Shown here piece by piece: positions 17,117-25,392 of a DNA stretch of 64,000 nucleotides (its first letter is position 1; each line of letters opens with the position of its first letter). The position numbers and the translations under genes are program-made. This DNA comes from Candidatus Villigracilis adiacens (GTDB lineage: Bacteria > Chloroflexota > Anaerolineae > Anaerolineales > Villigracilaceae), in NCBI GenBank assembly GCA_016703605.1, contig JADJBU010000008.1:124001-188000 (forward strand). The letters are read 5' to 3'. The notes below the pieces were generated by a model. It saw only the letters and a list, made by a program, of their open reading frames with translations, did no database searches and was not told the DNA's origin.

Positions 17117-18081
17117 TGCATAATGGGTGAGTCGTAAATAGTTTCGAGCAGTTCCAAAAACTCAGCCGACGGGCGCGAACGGAGAATTTCGCGGCGCTCG
17201 TCGCGGGTGAGATGATTCATCATCACATATTGCACGGCATTTTTGCGGAAGAGGCGCGAACCGTCTTCGTCGCCGTAGAATTCGACGCTGCGGGCGAGAT
17301 GCTTGCGGATGGTCTCCTTGACCATCTCCGGCGGGACCTGGTCGCGGTCGAGACGGGAAAATATCCACGGGTTGGGGATCGCGCCGCGCCCGATCATGAC
17401 GGCATCCACGCTGGCATGAGCTTTCAAACGGTCTATATCGGCGACGGTTTTCAAATCACCGCTGCCGATGACGGGAATCTTCACCAGCGATTTGACTTCG
17501 GCAATCGCATCCCAATCGGCATTCCCAGCATAGCGTTGTTCCTTCGTCCGTCCATGGACTGCAACCAACGAGCCGCCTTCTTCTTCGATAATGCGGGCGA
17601 TGAGCTTGTAATTCTTGTTGCGGTCCCAGCCGAGGCGGATTTTGCCGGTGACTGGCACGCGTAAATGCTTGACGAGTTTGCGAAATGTCCGCGCGATGCG
17701 AAGCGGAGAAGGCATCATGCCCACGCCCGCGCCGCGGTCTGCAATCGTCTTGGCAGGGCAGCCCATGTTGAGGTCGATCACATCGGGATTATTCTCCTGG
17801 ATCTTTAGCGCGGCTTGCAGGATGAGGTCCGGGTCTTCGCCGTAAATTTGAAACGTGATCGGGCGCTCCGGTTCGGTGAAATACATCCGTTTGGCAGGCT
17901 GTTTGGATTTGCTGAGAATTTTTTCGACCTTGATGAACTCGGTGTAACTCATGGCAGAGCCAAGTTCGCGGCAGAGCGAGCGGAAGGGCCAGTCGGAATA
18001 CCCGTCCATCGGCGCGAGAATCGTGTCGCCGTAGATGGGTACATCGCGGATATGGAAGTTTGGCGTCTTGTTCTCAATCAT
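17110..18081 (-). CDS. dus: tRNA-dihydrouridine synthase
   Basis: 323 residues, FMN-dependent TIM barrel. LAPMDGYSDWPFRSL at the start binds FMN. DLNMGCPAKTI contains the catalytic cysteine, and VHGRTKEQRYAG and VIGSGDLKT complete the phosphate-binding strands. The C-terminal half is the helical tRNA-binding domain. It reduces uridine in the tRNA D-loop; the exact position cannot be assigned, though it is DusB-like in length. Confidence 0.92.
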   Translation of the reverse strand: MIENKTPNFHIRDVPIYGDTILAPMDGYSDWPFRSLCRELGSAMSYTEFIKVEKILSKSKQPAKRMYFTEPERPITFQIYGEDPDLILQAALKIQENNPDVIDLNMGCPAKTIADRGAGVGMMPSPLRIARTFRKLVKHLRVPVTGKIRLGWDRNKNYKLIARIIEEEGGSLVAVHGRTKEQRYAGNADWDAIAEVKSLVKIPVIGSGDLKTVADIDRLKAHASVDAVMIGRGAIPNPWIFSRLDRDQVPPEMVKETIRKHLARSVEFYGDEDGSRLFRKNAVQYVMMNHLTRDERREILRSRPSAEFLELLETIYDSPIMQT

Positions 18082-18120
18082 AAGTTTAGAAAGTATAACA
18101 AACTATTTTCCCCATAATTC

Positions 18121-18157
18121 AGGTGACAGTCACTTTCAAAGTGACTGTCACCTTTTT
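18121..18157. repeat. Palindrome AGGTGACAGTCAC / GTGACTGTCACCT with T-tract
   Basis: Perfect 13-base arms around TTTCAAA, with a T-tract on the plus strand. The flanking genes are both on the minus strand, so it is better seen as a dispersed element related to 13437-13471 than as their terminator. Confidence 0.8.
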
Positions 18158-18160
18158 TAC

Positions 18161-18712
18161 TTAAGTTGCCTGTTTCCTCCACAAGTCCTGGTAGTGCTTG
18201 CGGAACTTGCTCACCTTCGGCGCAATGACCGCCATGCAATATGGCTGGTATTGATTGCGCGCGAAATATTCCTGGTGATAATCTTCGGCGATGTAAAAAT
18301 CCTTCACCGGCTCCACCTCGGTGACGATGGGCTGGTCCCAAATCTTTTGCGCGTTCAATTCCGTAATCAGCGTTTCGGCGATCTCCTTTTGCTCCGGGGT
18401 ATGATAGTAAATCCCTGAACGATACTGCGGACCCACATCCGCGCCCTGACGGTTCAATGTGGTCGGATCGTGGATGCCGAAGAAGACATTCAAAATATCG
18501 CGGACGCCGATCACCGCGGGGTCGAACTTGACCTGCACCACCTCGGCATGACCCGAATCCCCGTTGCAGACCTGCCGATAGGTCGGATTCTTCAAATGCC
18601 CATTGGCATAACCAGAATCCACAGACAGCACTCCCTTCACTTCATCGAAAACAGCCTCCAAACACCAGAAACATCCCCCCGCCAGCGTAATGGTTTCAAC
18701 ACCTGCGCTCAT
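18161..18712 (-). CDS. msrA: Peptide methionine sulfoxide reductase A
   Basis: 183 residues. GGCFWCLEAVFDEVKGV carries the catalytic cysteine, with GYANGHLKNPTYRQVCNGDSGHAE and DPTTLNRQGADVGPQYRS completing the family signature. It repairs the S-epimer of oxidised methionine, using thioredoxin for recycling. The start at 18712 is set by AAGGAG seven bases upstream. There is no MsrB domain in the protein or next to it. Confidence 0.94.
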   Translation of the reverse strand: MSAGVETITLAGGCFWCLEAVFDEVKGVLSVDSGYANGHLKNPTYRQVCNGDSGHAEVVQVKFDPAVIGVRDILNVFFGIHDPTTLNRQGADVGPQYRSGIYYHTPEQKEIAETLITELNAQKIWDQPIVTEVEPVKDFYIAEDYHQEYFARNQYQPYCMAVIAPKVSKFRKHYQDLWRKQAT

Positions 18713-18861
18713 AATAAATTCTCCTTTTTGCCCTGCTTCAGCGGGCTGTAACAGATAGACGCAGCGTGAGCGAAAAATATTCTTAATCACAGGTAAAAGT
18801 TTTGGATGAAAACAAAAAGCCCGCCTCACGCGGACTTTGAGCTTGCTCAGCGCTTCGTGAC

Positions 18862-19914
18862 TTATCTCGTCCCTGAAAGCGTTACCAACCCACTCGTCAC
18901 CTTGAGGCTCACCAACGCCAGACCCGGAGCCTGCCGTTCGATCTGCTCGCTGAGGGATTGGTTCAGCCATGCTTCCATTTGCGCGAGAAGCGCTGTTGGG
19001 ACGACCTGCTGACCGACCTGCATCGACTCGATGCTGAGATATGGGTGTTTGTTCTCACCGATGACCAACTCGCTCACCACAAGGGCAGAGGTGGAATTTT
19101 CGCTGCCGGTGATCATGCCCCAAATCTGCACCTTTCCATCGCGGAGGTAAACCTGCACCTCGCTCAACGGCAGGTCGGGGTTGTTCTTCATCTCCAGCGC
19201 CAGCCAGGAGGAAATCTGCTGTTCGGTGATTGTGACCGATGTCATGCTCCCCGGCTGGGGCAGGCTGTTCGCCAGCATGTCCTTTGTCTCCATTGCCGCG
19301 CTATCCGAGGTAAGGATGCGGTCACCGGGGCGTTCGGGCGCGCCGTCCATGCCGCTGTTGGTATTTGCGACAGCGAAGCCAAGGAGGGCATCCACCAGCG
19401 GGGCGTATTCGGGATGAGACTCGTTGATCTCCGCCCGGGTTTGTGGGGCGACATCGTCCGGGAGGGCGGCGTTATCGAAGACCGTGGGCGTGGCAACCGC
19501 AAAAATTTGCGCGACCTGCGAGCCGGGGTTGTTCCGCGCGAATGCAAAGGCGGTCGTCCCAAATAACAGGAGTCCCACCAGAGTCAACAAAGCGCCGCGC
19601 AAGACATTCCCTGCCCGGCTGGTCCTGGGTTTCTGGCTTTTTATTTGTTTCGGCAGCGGAAGGGTGGGGCTGATCGAAGCGCGCACCCGCACAATGGCAA
19701 GTTTGGCTTCGTCGTTACGCGGGTTGATCTTCAAGACCCGCTCATAACATTCGATCTTGCGCTCTTTTTCCTCCACCACGCGGGCGAGGAGCATCCACGC
19801 GGCTTCATCGTCAGGGTATGCGTTGAGAAGATCGGAAAGATACTTCTTCGCCAGTTCGCGGTTTCCGCGCTGGAAGGTGTAATCGGCTTGCTTTAAAAGT
19901 TCCTGTTTGTTCAT
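18862..19914 (-). CDS. TPR-anchored membrane protein with extracytoplasmic domain
   Basis: 350 residues. Residues 1-75 are TPR-like (NKQELLKQADYTFQRGNREL, then PDDEAAWMLLARVVEEKERK). A single membrane segment follows at about 103-124 (LRGALLTLVGLLLFGTTAFA). The rest is an extracytoplasmic beta-rich region with no family I recognise (ITEQQISSWLALEMKN, LVSLKVTSGLVTLSGTR). The plan suggests cytoplasmic protein contacts coupled to an outside domain. ATG 19914 is chosen as the first residue of the TPR. It is downstream of clpC, separated by a palindrome. Confidence 0.65.
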   Translation of the reverse strand: MNKQELLKQADYTFQRGNRELAKKYLSDLLNAYPDDEAAWMLLARVVEEKERKIECYERVLKINPRNDEAKLAIVRVRASISPTLPLPKQIKSQKPRTSRAGNVLRGALLTLVGLLLFGTTAFAFARNNPGSQVAQIFAVATPTVFDNAALPDDVAPQTRAEINESHPEYAPLVDALLGFAVANTNSGMDGAPERPGDRILTSDSAAMETKDMLANSLPQPGSMTSVTITEQQISSWLALEMKNNPDLPLSEVQVYLRDGKVQIWGMITGSENSTSALVVSELVIGENKHPYLSIESMQVGQQVVPTALLAQMEAWLNQSLSEQIERQAPGLALVSLKVTSGLVTLSGTR

Positions 19915-19921
19915 CTTGAAT

Positions 19922-19955
19922 AGACCTGACAGGTTTTTAAAACCTGTCAGGTCTG
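19922..19955. repeat. Palindrome AGACCTGACAGGTTTT / AAAACCTGTCAGGTCT
   Basis: Perfect 16-base arms around a two-base centre, between clpC and the TPR gene. It shares GACCTG/CAGGTC ends with the palindrome at 17080-17116. Confidence 0.85.
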
Positions 19956-19963
19956 AGTGGCTT

Positions 19964-22447
19964 TTATAAACTCGGCTCGACGATCGCCTCAGATGATTTC
20001 GCCAGCGCGATCTCGCCGTCGTCATCGACGACAATCGTGATGTTATCGCCATCGACGAATTCGCCGGAGAGCAATTTATCGGAGAGCGGGTCTTCGACCT
20101 TCATCTGGATGACGCGGCGTAACGGTCTTGCGCCAAACTCGGAGTCGTATCCCTGCTCTGCCAGAAGAGACAGGGCTTCCTCGATTGCGATCAGTCCCAG
20201 GTCGTGGTCTGTGAGGCGTTCGGCGACCTTGTCCAGTTCGAGGCTGACGATTTTGCGGATGTCTTCCTTGTTGAGGGCGCGGAAGATGACCACGGCATCC
20301 ACGCGGTTGATGAACTCGGGGCGGAAGGCGCGTTTGAGCGATTCGTTCAACTTCTTGCGCATGTCTTCGTACGAAAGTTTCTCCTCGGTCTCTTCATCGC
20401 GTTTGAGCGCAAAACCGAGATTGCTCTGGCGTTTAATCACATCCGCGCCGATGTTGGAGGTCATGACGATGATGGCGTTGCGGAAGTCAACCTTGTGTCC
20501 CTTCGCGTCGCTGAGGTGACCTTCTTCCATGATTTGCAGCAACATGTTGTGGACTTCGGGATGCGCCTTCTCGATCTCATCAAAGACGACGATGGAATAC
20601 GGGCGGCGGCGCAGGGCTTCGGTCAGTTGACCGGCGTCTTCGTAGCCGATGTATCCGGGAGGGGCGCCAACCAGGCGCGAGGCGGTGTGGCGTTCCATGA
20701 ACTCGGACATGTCGAGCATCACGGCGGCGTCTTCGCTGCCAAACATAAATTTGGCGAGAGCCTTGGTCAATTCGGTTTTGCCGACGCCGGTGGGTCCGAG
20801 GAACATGAACGAACCGATGGGGCGTTTGGGATTCTTCAACCCGGCGCGGGCGCGGCGCACGGCGCGGGAGATGGCAATGATGGCGTCCTCCTGCCCGACG
20901 ATGGCTTTGCGCAACTCTTCTTCCATCTTGAGCAGGCGCTGCGATTCGGCTTCAGTAAGCTGCATGAGCGGAACGCCCGTCCACATCGAGACGACTTCAG
21001 CGATATCTTCGGCAGAAACGACCGGGCTGCTGGCGCGGTCCCAGCCGGTGCGCAGGCGTTCGATCTGCTGACCAAGGTCGATCTCGCGTTCCTCCCATTC
21101 GCGCAGGTCTTCGGTGTTGCCCTCTTCATTGGCAAGTGAGCGGTTCTGGCGCGCCTGGCGCAACTGACTGAACAAATCCTTGGCTTGTTTCGCGGCGGGG
21201 CTTTTGTACATGCGCACGCGCGAGGATGATTCATCAATCAGGTCGATGGCTTTGTCGGGTAAAAACCGTTCGGTGACATAGCGCGACGATAAATGCGCGG
21301 CGGCTTCGAGCGCATCGTCTGAAATGACAAGGTGGTGGTGTTCTTCGTAGGCGGAGCGAATGCCCTTGAGGATTTGGATCGTCTCTTCTTCCGAGGGTTC
21401 ATCCACCTGCACGGGTTGGAAGCGGCGTTCGAGCGCGGCATCCGATTCGATGTGTTTGCGGTATTCGTCCAGCGTGGTCGCGCCGATGACCTGCAACTCG
21501 CCGCGCGATAATGCCGGTTTGAGGATGTTTGCGGCGTCGACGGAGGAGCCCGCGGCTCCCGCCCCGACCAGCATGTGGACCTCGTCTATGAACAGGATCG
21601 CCCCCGATTGTTTTAACTCATCTATGATTCGTTTGAGTCTTTCCTCGAATTGACCGCGATACATGGTGCCCGCCACGAGTGAGCCTACATCCAATTGAAG
21701 CAGGCGCTTGTTCATGAGCGGAGCAGGCACATCGCCGTCGACGATGCGCTGGGCGAGCCCTTCCACGATGGCGGTCTTGCCCACGCCGGGTTCGCCGATG
21801 AGGGCGGGGTTGTTCTTGGTGCGGCGCGCCAGAATTTGAATGACGCGCTCAATTTCCATCTGGCGGCCGATGACCGGGTCGAGTTTTTTCTCTTCGGCTT
21901 TGGCGGTCAGGTCGCTGGCGAGTTGGTCGACGAGCGGGGTTTTGGGATTCGCTCCCGGGGCAGACCTGCCCGGTTGGGGTCCCGCAGGCGTCGGCGCGGA
22001 GGTCGAGGCGGACTCATTAAGGACGCGCCGGGTCTGGCGGCGAATCTGGTCTGGAGTCACGCCGAGTCGCCTTAAGGCTTCCAAGGCAGTCGAATCCACG
22101 CGGACAAGCCCGAGCAGGATGTGCTCGGTGCCGATGTAGTGATGCCCGAGTCGGCGGGCTTCGTCCACGGCATATTCGAGAACCTGCTGGGTCTCCGGGG
22201 CAAGTTCGACGCGGTTGGGATCGAAATTGGCGGCGCTGCCCGAGATGCGGTTGATCACGTCACGCACCCGGTCGGATGACATGCCAAGTTCGCGCAGGAC
22301 GCGTCCCGCCACGCCGCCCTCTTCGTCCATGAGACCGAGGAGCAGGTGTTCGGTGCCGATATTATTCTGCCGGGCGCGTTCCGCCTCCTGATGGGCGAGG
22401 GAAAGCACGCGCCGTGCCCTTTGTGTAAATCGTTCCATGCCAGCCAT
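19964..22447 (-). CDS. clpC: ATP-dependent Clp protease ATP-binding subunit ClpC
   Basis: 827 residues. Two Clp_N repeats (1-145) precede AAA1 with Walker A GEPGVGKT near 218. A middle/UVR-like coiled segment follows around 425-480, then AAA2 with Walker A GPTGVGKT near 565 and a ClpB D2-small C-terminal domain. It unfolds substrates for ClpP and can act with adaptor proteins. A good AGGAGA lies six bases before ATG 22447. No clpP is in this window. Confidence 0.95.
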   Translation of the reverse strand: MAGMERFTQRARRVLSLAHQEAERARQNNIGTEHLLLGLMDEEGGVAGRVLRELGMSSDRVRDVINRISGSAANFDPNRVELAPETQQVLEYAVDEARRLGHHYIGTEHILLGLVRVDSTALEALRRLGVTPDQIRRQTRRVLNESASTSAPTPAGPQPGRSAPGANPKTPLVDQLASDLTAKAEEKKLDPVIGRQMEIERVIQILARRTKNNPALIGEPGVGKTAIVEGLAQRIVDGDVPAPLMNKRLLQLDVGSLVAGTMYRGQFEERLKRIIDELKQSGAILFIDEVHMLVGAGAAGSSVDAANILKPALSRGELQVIGATTLDEYRKHIESDAALERRFQPVQVDEPSEEETIQILKGIRSAYEEHHHLVISDDALEAAAHLSSRYVTERFLPDKAIDLIDESSSRVRMYKSPAAKQAKDLFSQLRQARQNRSLANEEGNTEDLREWEEREIDLGQQIERLRTGWDRASSPVVSAEDIAEVVSMWTGVPLMQLTEAESQRLLKMEEELRKAIVGQEDAIIAISRAVRRARAGLKNPKRPIGSFMFLGPTGVGKTELTKALAKFMFGSEDAAVMLDMSEFMERHTASRLVGAPPGYIGYEDAGQLTEALRRRPYSIVVFDEIEKAHPEVHNMLLQIMEEGHLSDAKGHKVDFRNAIIVMTSNIGADVIKRQSNLGFALKRDEETEEKLSYEDMRKKLNESLKRAFRPEFINRVDAVVIFRALNKEDIRKIVSLELDKVAERLTDHDLGLIAIEEALSLLAEQGYDSEFGARPLRRVIQMKVEDPLSDKLLSGEFVDGDNITIVVDDDGEIALAKSSEAIVEPSL

Positions 22448-22815
22448 AATTTTCTCCTAACTAACTATCGGGATTCTACCAAAAAGCGGGGAGGCGGGTG
22501 TAGGAAAAAGGTTAGAGTTTCCTTACGGGAGTGAATTTTGGTCGTGAAAAATTGATTTTTTATTACATACCTGGACAAATGGGTAGGTTCTTGAATAGAC
22601 CTTTTGGAAAAGTTCCAGCCAAACTCTTCATATAACCTTTCCACCACGAAAGCAAGGAGCGCGGAGTTTTTGAATTCTTTGTGCGTCCGTGTCTCACGGT
22701 TGGGGCTTGTATCTTTTCAGCGTTCCCAATAAATCTCCATGCCGCAACCTGCTTTTCAAGATGGTAAGAATTCCGCCCGGGGTATAATGCGGAAATTTTT
22801 CACAGCGGACATCCC
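22448..22815. other. Divergent intergenic region, clpC / aminotransferase
   Basis: 368 bases without a supported gene. It should hold the divergent promoters. A TATAAT box is at 22783-22788 on the plus strand, 27 bases before the aminotransferase ATG, with only a weak -35 upstream. No CIRCE-type or CtsR-type operator repeat is recognisable near clpC. Confidence 0.5.
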
Positions 22816-23994
22816 ATGAATCTCAACACACAATTCGAACTCATCCGGCAATCTGCGACGGTTGCCATGGCGGACAGGATCCTGGCGCTCAAGGCAGGCG
22901 GAAGGAACATCATCGGTTTGCAGGTCGGCGACCCGGATTACGGCACGCACCCCGCCATTGCAGAAGCGGCGCTCAAAGCGATTCAAAGCGGGTTGACCCA
23001 TTACGGTCCTTCACGCGGATATCCAGACCTGCGTGAAGCAATCGCAGCAAAATTGAAACGCGATGAAAACGTGATTTACGATCCCGCCTCGGAGATACTG
23101 GTCACCCACGGCGGCATCCATGCCTATTACACCGCCATGCAGTCGATTCTCAACCCCGGCGACGATGTCTTGATCCCCGACCCATCCTGGGCAACCCATT
23201 CCAATATGGCGATCATGCTGAGGGGAAACGTGATCCGCGTGCCTGCTCCGGCGGAAAACAACTTCATCCCGCATTTCGAATCTTGGGAGAAGGCTCTCAC
23301 ACCCAAAACACGGATCATCGTGTTGAACTACCCCTCCAACCCGACCGGCGCATACCCAACACGGGACTATCTGCAAAAATTACAAGGCTTCGCAAAGGCG
23401 CATAACCTGTGGATCGTCAGCGATGAAGTGTATGGAAGTTTGTATTATGGAGGGAAGCCGACATGTGCCGCGGCGTTCGAAGGCGCAAAGGAGCGGACGA
23501 TCCTCGTCAACAGCCTGTCGAAGTCTTATGCGATGACGGGCTGGCGGGTCGGTTTTCTTGCCGCGCCCGCATCCGTGATCGATAACGCCTTGAAAGCCGG
23601 GCAAAACTCGATCACCTGTGTCGCCCCTTTCATTCAAAAAGCCGCCGCGTTCGCATTGACCGACCCTGAGATTCAACAGGTCACAGCCAGGATGCGAGCC
23701 GGGTATGCCCATCGCCGCGAATCGGTTTTGAGGATCGCGCGCGAACTTGAAAGCGACAAAGTCCTCGTTACGCCTCCGCAAGGCGCGTTCTATTTCTTCC
23801 TCGACCTGCGTCCTTTGAAGATGACCTCGCTCGATATCTGCGAAAGAATCCTTGATGAAGCGGGCGTGGGACTGGTTCCCGGTTCGGCGTTTGGGACCCA
23901 GGGAGAAGGTTTCGTGCGGATGTGCATTGCCGCCTCCGATGAAGATGTGGAGAATGGGTTTCGGAAGATTGTGGAGTGGGCGGAGAGACGTTAA
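22816..23994 (+). CDS. Class I/II PLP-dependent aminotransferase (aspartate/aromatic type)
   Basis: 392 residues, fold type I. LQVGDPDYGTHPAIAEAALKA at the N-terminus and NYPSNPTGAYPTRD precede the catalytic lysine in SLSKSYAMTGWRVG; the C-terminal arginine lies near GFVRMCIA. By family it transaminates aspartate, aromatic or branched 2-oxo acids. Its place directly upstream of pheA and opposite a complete shikimate operon suggests a prephenate, phenylpyruvate or 4-hydroxyphenylpyruvate role, which is inference. A heptamer array separates it from pheA. Confidence 0.88.
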   Translation: MNLNTQFELIRQSATVAMADRILALKAGGRNIIGLQVGDPDYGTHPAIAEAALKAIQSGLTHYGPSRGYPDLREAIAAKLKRDENVIYDPASEILVTHGGIHAYYTAMQSILNPGDDVLIPDPSWATHSNMAIMLRGNVIRVPAPAENNFIPHFESWEKALTPKTRIIVLNYPSNPTGAYPTRDYLQKLQGFAKAHNLWIVSDEVYGSLYYGGKPTCAAAFEGAKERTILVNSLSKSYAMTGWRVGFLAAPASVIDNALKAGQNSITCVAPFIQKAAAFALTDPEIQQVTARMRAGYAHRRESVLRIARELESDKVLVTPPQGAFYFFLDLRPLKMTSLDICERILDEAGVGLVPGSAFGTQGEGFVRMCIAASDEDVENGFRKIVEWAERR

Positions 23995-24092
23995 GTAGTT
24001 ATCAGTGAGTAGTGAGTAGTGAGTAGTGAATGGTGAATGGTAAGTAGTGAGTAGTGAATGGTGAATGGTGAATGGTGAATAGTGGATAGTGG
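23995..24092. repeat. Heptamer array (GTGAGTA/GTGAATG)n before pheA
   Basis: About 12-13 period-7 units: AGTGAGT and AGTGAATGGTGAATGG variants fill the gap. The last unit supplies GTGGAGATGAT, which can act as the Shine-Dalgarno of pheA. Confidence 0.92.
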
Positions 24093-24099
24093 AGATGAT

Positions 24100-24912
24100 A
24101 TGAGAGTTGCATTTCAGGGCGAACCGGGGGCTTATTCGGAACAGGCAGTGTTCGAATATTTTGGCGAGGTGGAAACCGTCCCTTGCGAATCTTTCGATGT
24201 GATGTTCGATTCGGTCGCCTCGGGCAAAAGCGACGCCGCCCTCGCCCCCATCGAGAATTCCCTCGCCGGGAGCATTCATCAAAACTACGACCTGCTCCTG
24301 CGCCATTCCCTGCACATCACGGGTGAGTATTTTTTGCGCGTCCGGCATTGTCTGATCGCAAACCATGGGGTCAAGAAGGAGGAATTAAAGAAAGCCATCA
24401 GCCATCCGCAGGCTTTGGGTCAATGCGCCGGGTATTTGCACAGCTGCGGCATCAAAGCGGAACAGGTCTACGATACGGCGGGAAGCGTCAAGATGTTGAA
24501 GGAATCCGGCGCGCGCGACACTGCCGCCATTGCATCGAAACGCGCTGCAAAGTTATACGGAATGCAGATATTGGAAGAGGGAATTGAAGACAACGCCGAG
24601 AACTACACCCGCTTCCTTGCTGTGCAGCGCGAACCTGTCGCCCCGCAAGGCAACGCAAAAACTTCCATTGTGTTTACCCTGAAGAATGTCCCCGGGTCGC
24701 TTTTCAAAGCCATGAGCGTCTTTGCCCTGCGCGACATCGACCTGACCAAGATCGAATCGCGCCCGCTGGCGGGCAAGCCCTGGGAATATTTGTTTTATAT
24801 CGATTTCCTCGGCTCTATCAATGAAGAGCCGGCCAAACGCGCGCTCGATCATCTCGGCGAATATGCCATCATGCTGCGCGTGTTGGGTTCGTATCCGCGC
24901 TTCATCCCTTGA
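24100..24912 (+). CDS. pheA: Prephenate dehydratase
   Basis: 270 residues. MRVAFQGEPGAYSEQA and the conserved ENYTRFLAV (Thr-Arg-Phe catalytic motif) define the dehydratase domain (1-180). The C-terminal ACT domain has the Phe-binding ESRP signature (TKIESRPLAGKPWEY), so feedback inhibition by phenylalanine is expected. It converts prephenate to phenylpyruvate and has no fused chorismate mutase, which is encoded separately at 33642. ATG 24100 follows GGAGATGAT. Its last 11 bases overlap the end of convergent aroQ. Confidence 0.94.
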   Translation: MRVAFQGEPGAYSEQAVFEYFGEVETVPCESFDVMFDSVASGKSDAALAPIENSLAGSIHQNYDLLLRHSLHITGEYFLRVRHCLIANHGVKKEELKKAISHPQALGQCAGYLHSCGIKAEQVYDTAGSVKMLKESGARDTAAIASKRAAKLYGMQILEEGIEDNAENYTRFLAVQREPVAPQGNAKTSIVFTLKNVPGSLFKAMSVFALRDIDLTKIESRPLAGKPWEYLFYIDFLGSINEEPAKRALDHLGEYAIMLRVLGSYPRFIP

Positions 24913-25336
24913 TGATCTCGACCAATCCCCTCAAGCCCAATTCATAAGAGCGCCAGCCGAAGCCGGTTACTTTGCCTTTACACACGGCAGACACAAATGA
25001 TGTATGCCTGAATTCTTCACGCGCATACACGTTCGAAAGATGCACTTCGATCACTGGAATCACAATCGCTGAGATTGCATCACGCAACGCCACAGACGTA
25101 TGAGTGTACCCACCCGGGTTGAAGACCACGCCCGAAGCCCATGTCCGCGCATCGTGCAGGGCATCGATCAACGCGCCTTCATGGTTCGACTGCAAACAGC
25201 TCACTTCGGCGCCCAACTCCTTGCCCAATGCGATCATCTTCTGGTTGATGTCATCCAATGTCATCGAGCCGTACACATCCGGCTCACGTGTGCCAAGTAA
25301 ATTTAAGTTTGGTCCGTGCAGGATCAATATTTTCAT
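24902..25336 (-). CDS. aroQ: 3-dehydroquinate dehydratase, type II
   Basis: 144 residues, dodecameric type II enzyme. ILHGPNLNLLGTREPDVYG carries the catalytic Tyr region, SNHEGALID and FNPGGYTHTSVALRDA the active-site Asn/His loops, and EVHLSNVYAREEFRHTS the substrate-binding signature. It performs step 3 of the shikimate pathway. It is the last gene of the aromatic operon and converges on pheA. Small palindromes (TGCAAAATTTATTTTGCA, CAACCTGAAGGTTG) lie in the gap before aroKB. Confidence 0.95.
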   Translation of the reverse strand: MKILILHGPNLNLLGTREPDVYGSMTLDDINQKMIALGKELGAEVSCLQSNHEGALIDALHDARTWASGVVFNPGGYTHTSVALRDAISAIVIPVIEVHLSNVYAREEFRHTSFVSAVCKGKVTGFGWRSYELGLRGLVEIIKG

Positions 25337-25392
25337 TCAGCCTCTCGTACTGCAAAATTTATTTTGCAACTTCACACAACCTGAAGGTTGCG

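Noticed and set aside
20204..21139. 311-codon plus-strand frame inside clpC
   Set aside because: Antisense shadow of a certain ClpC ATPase region.
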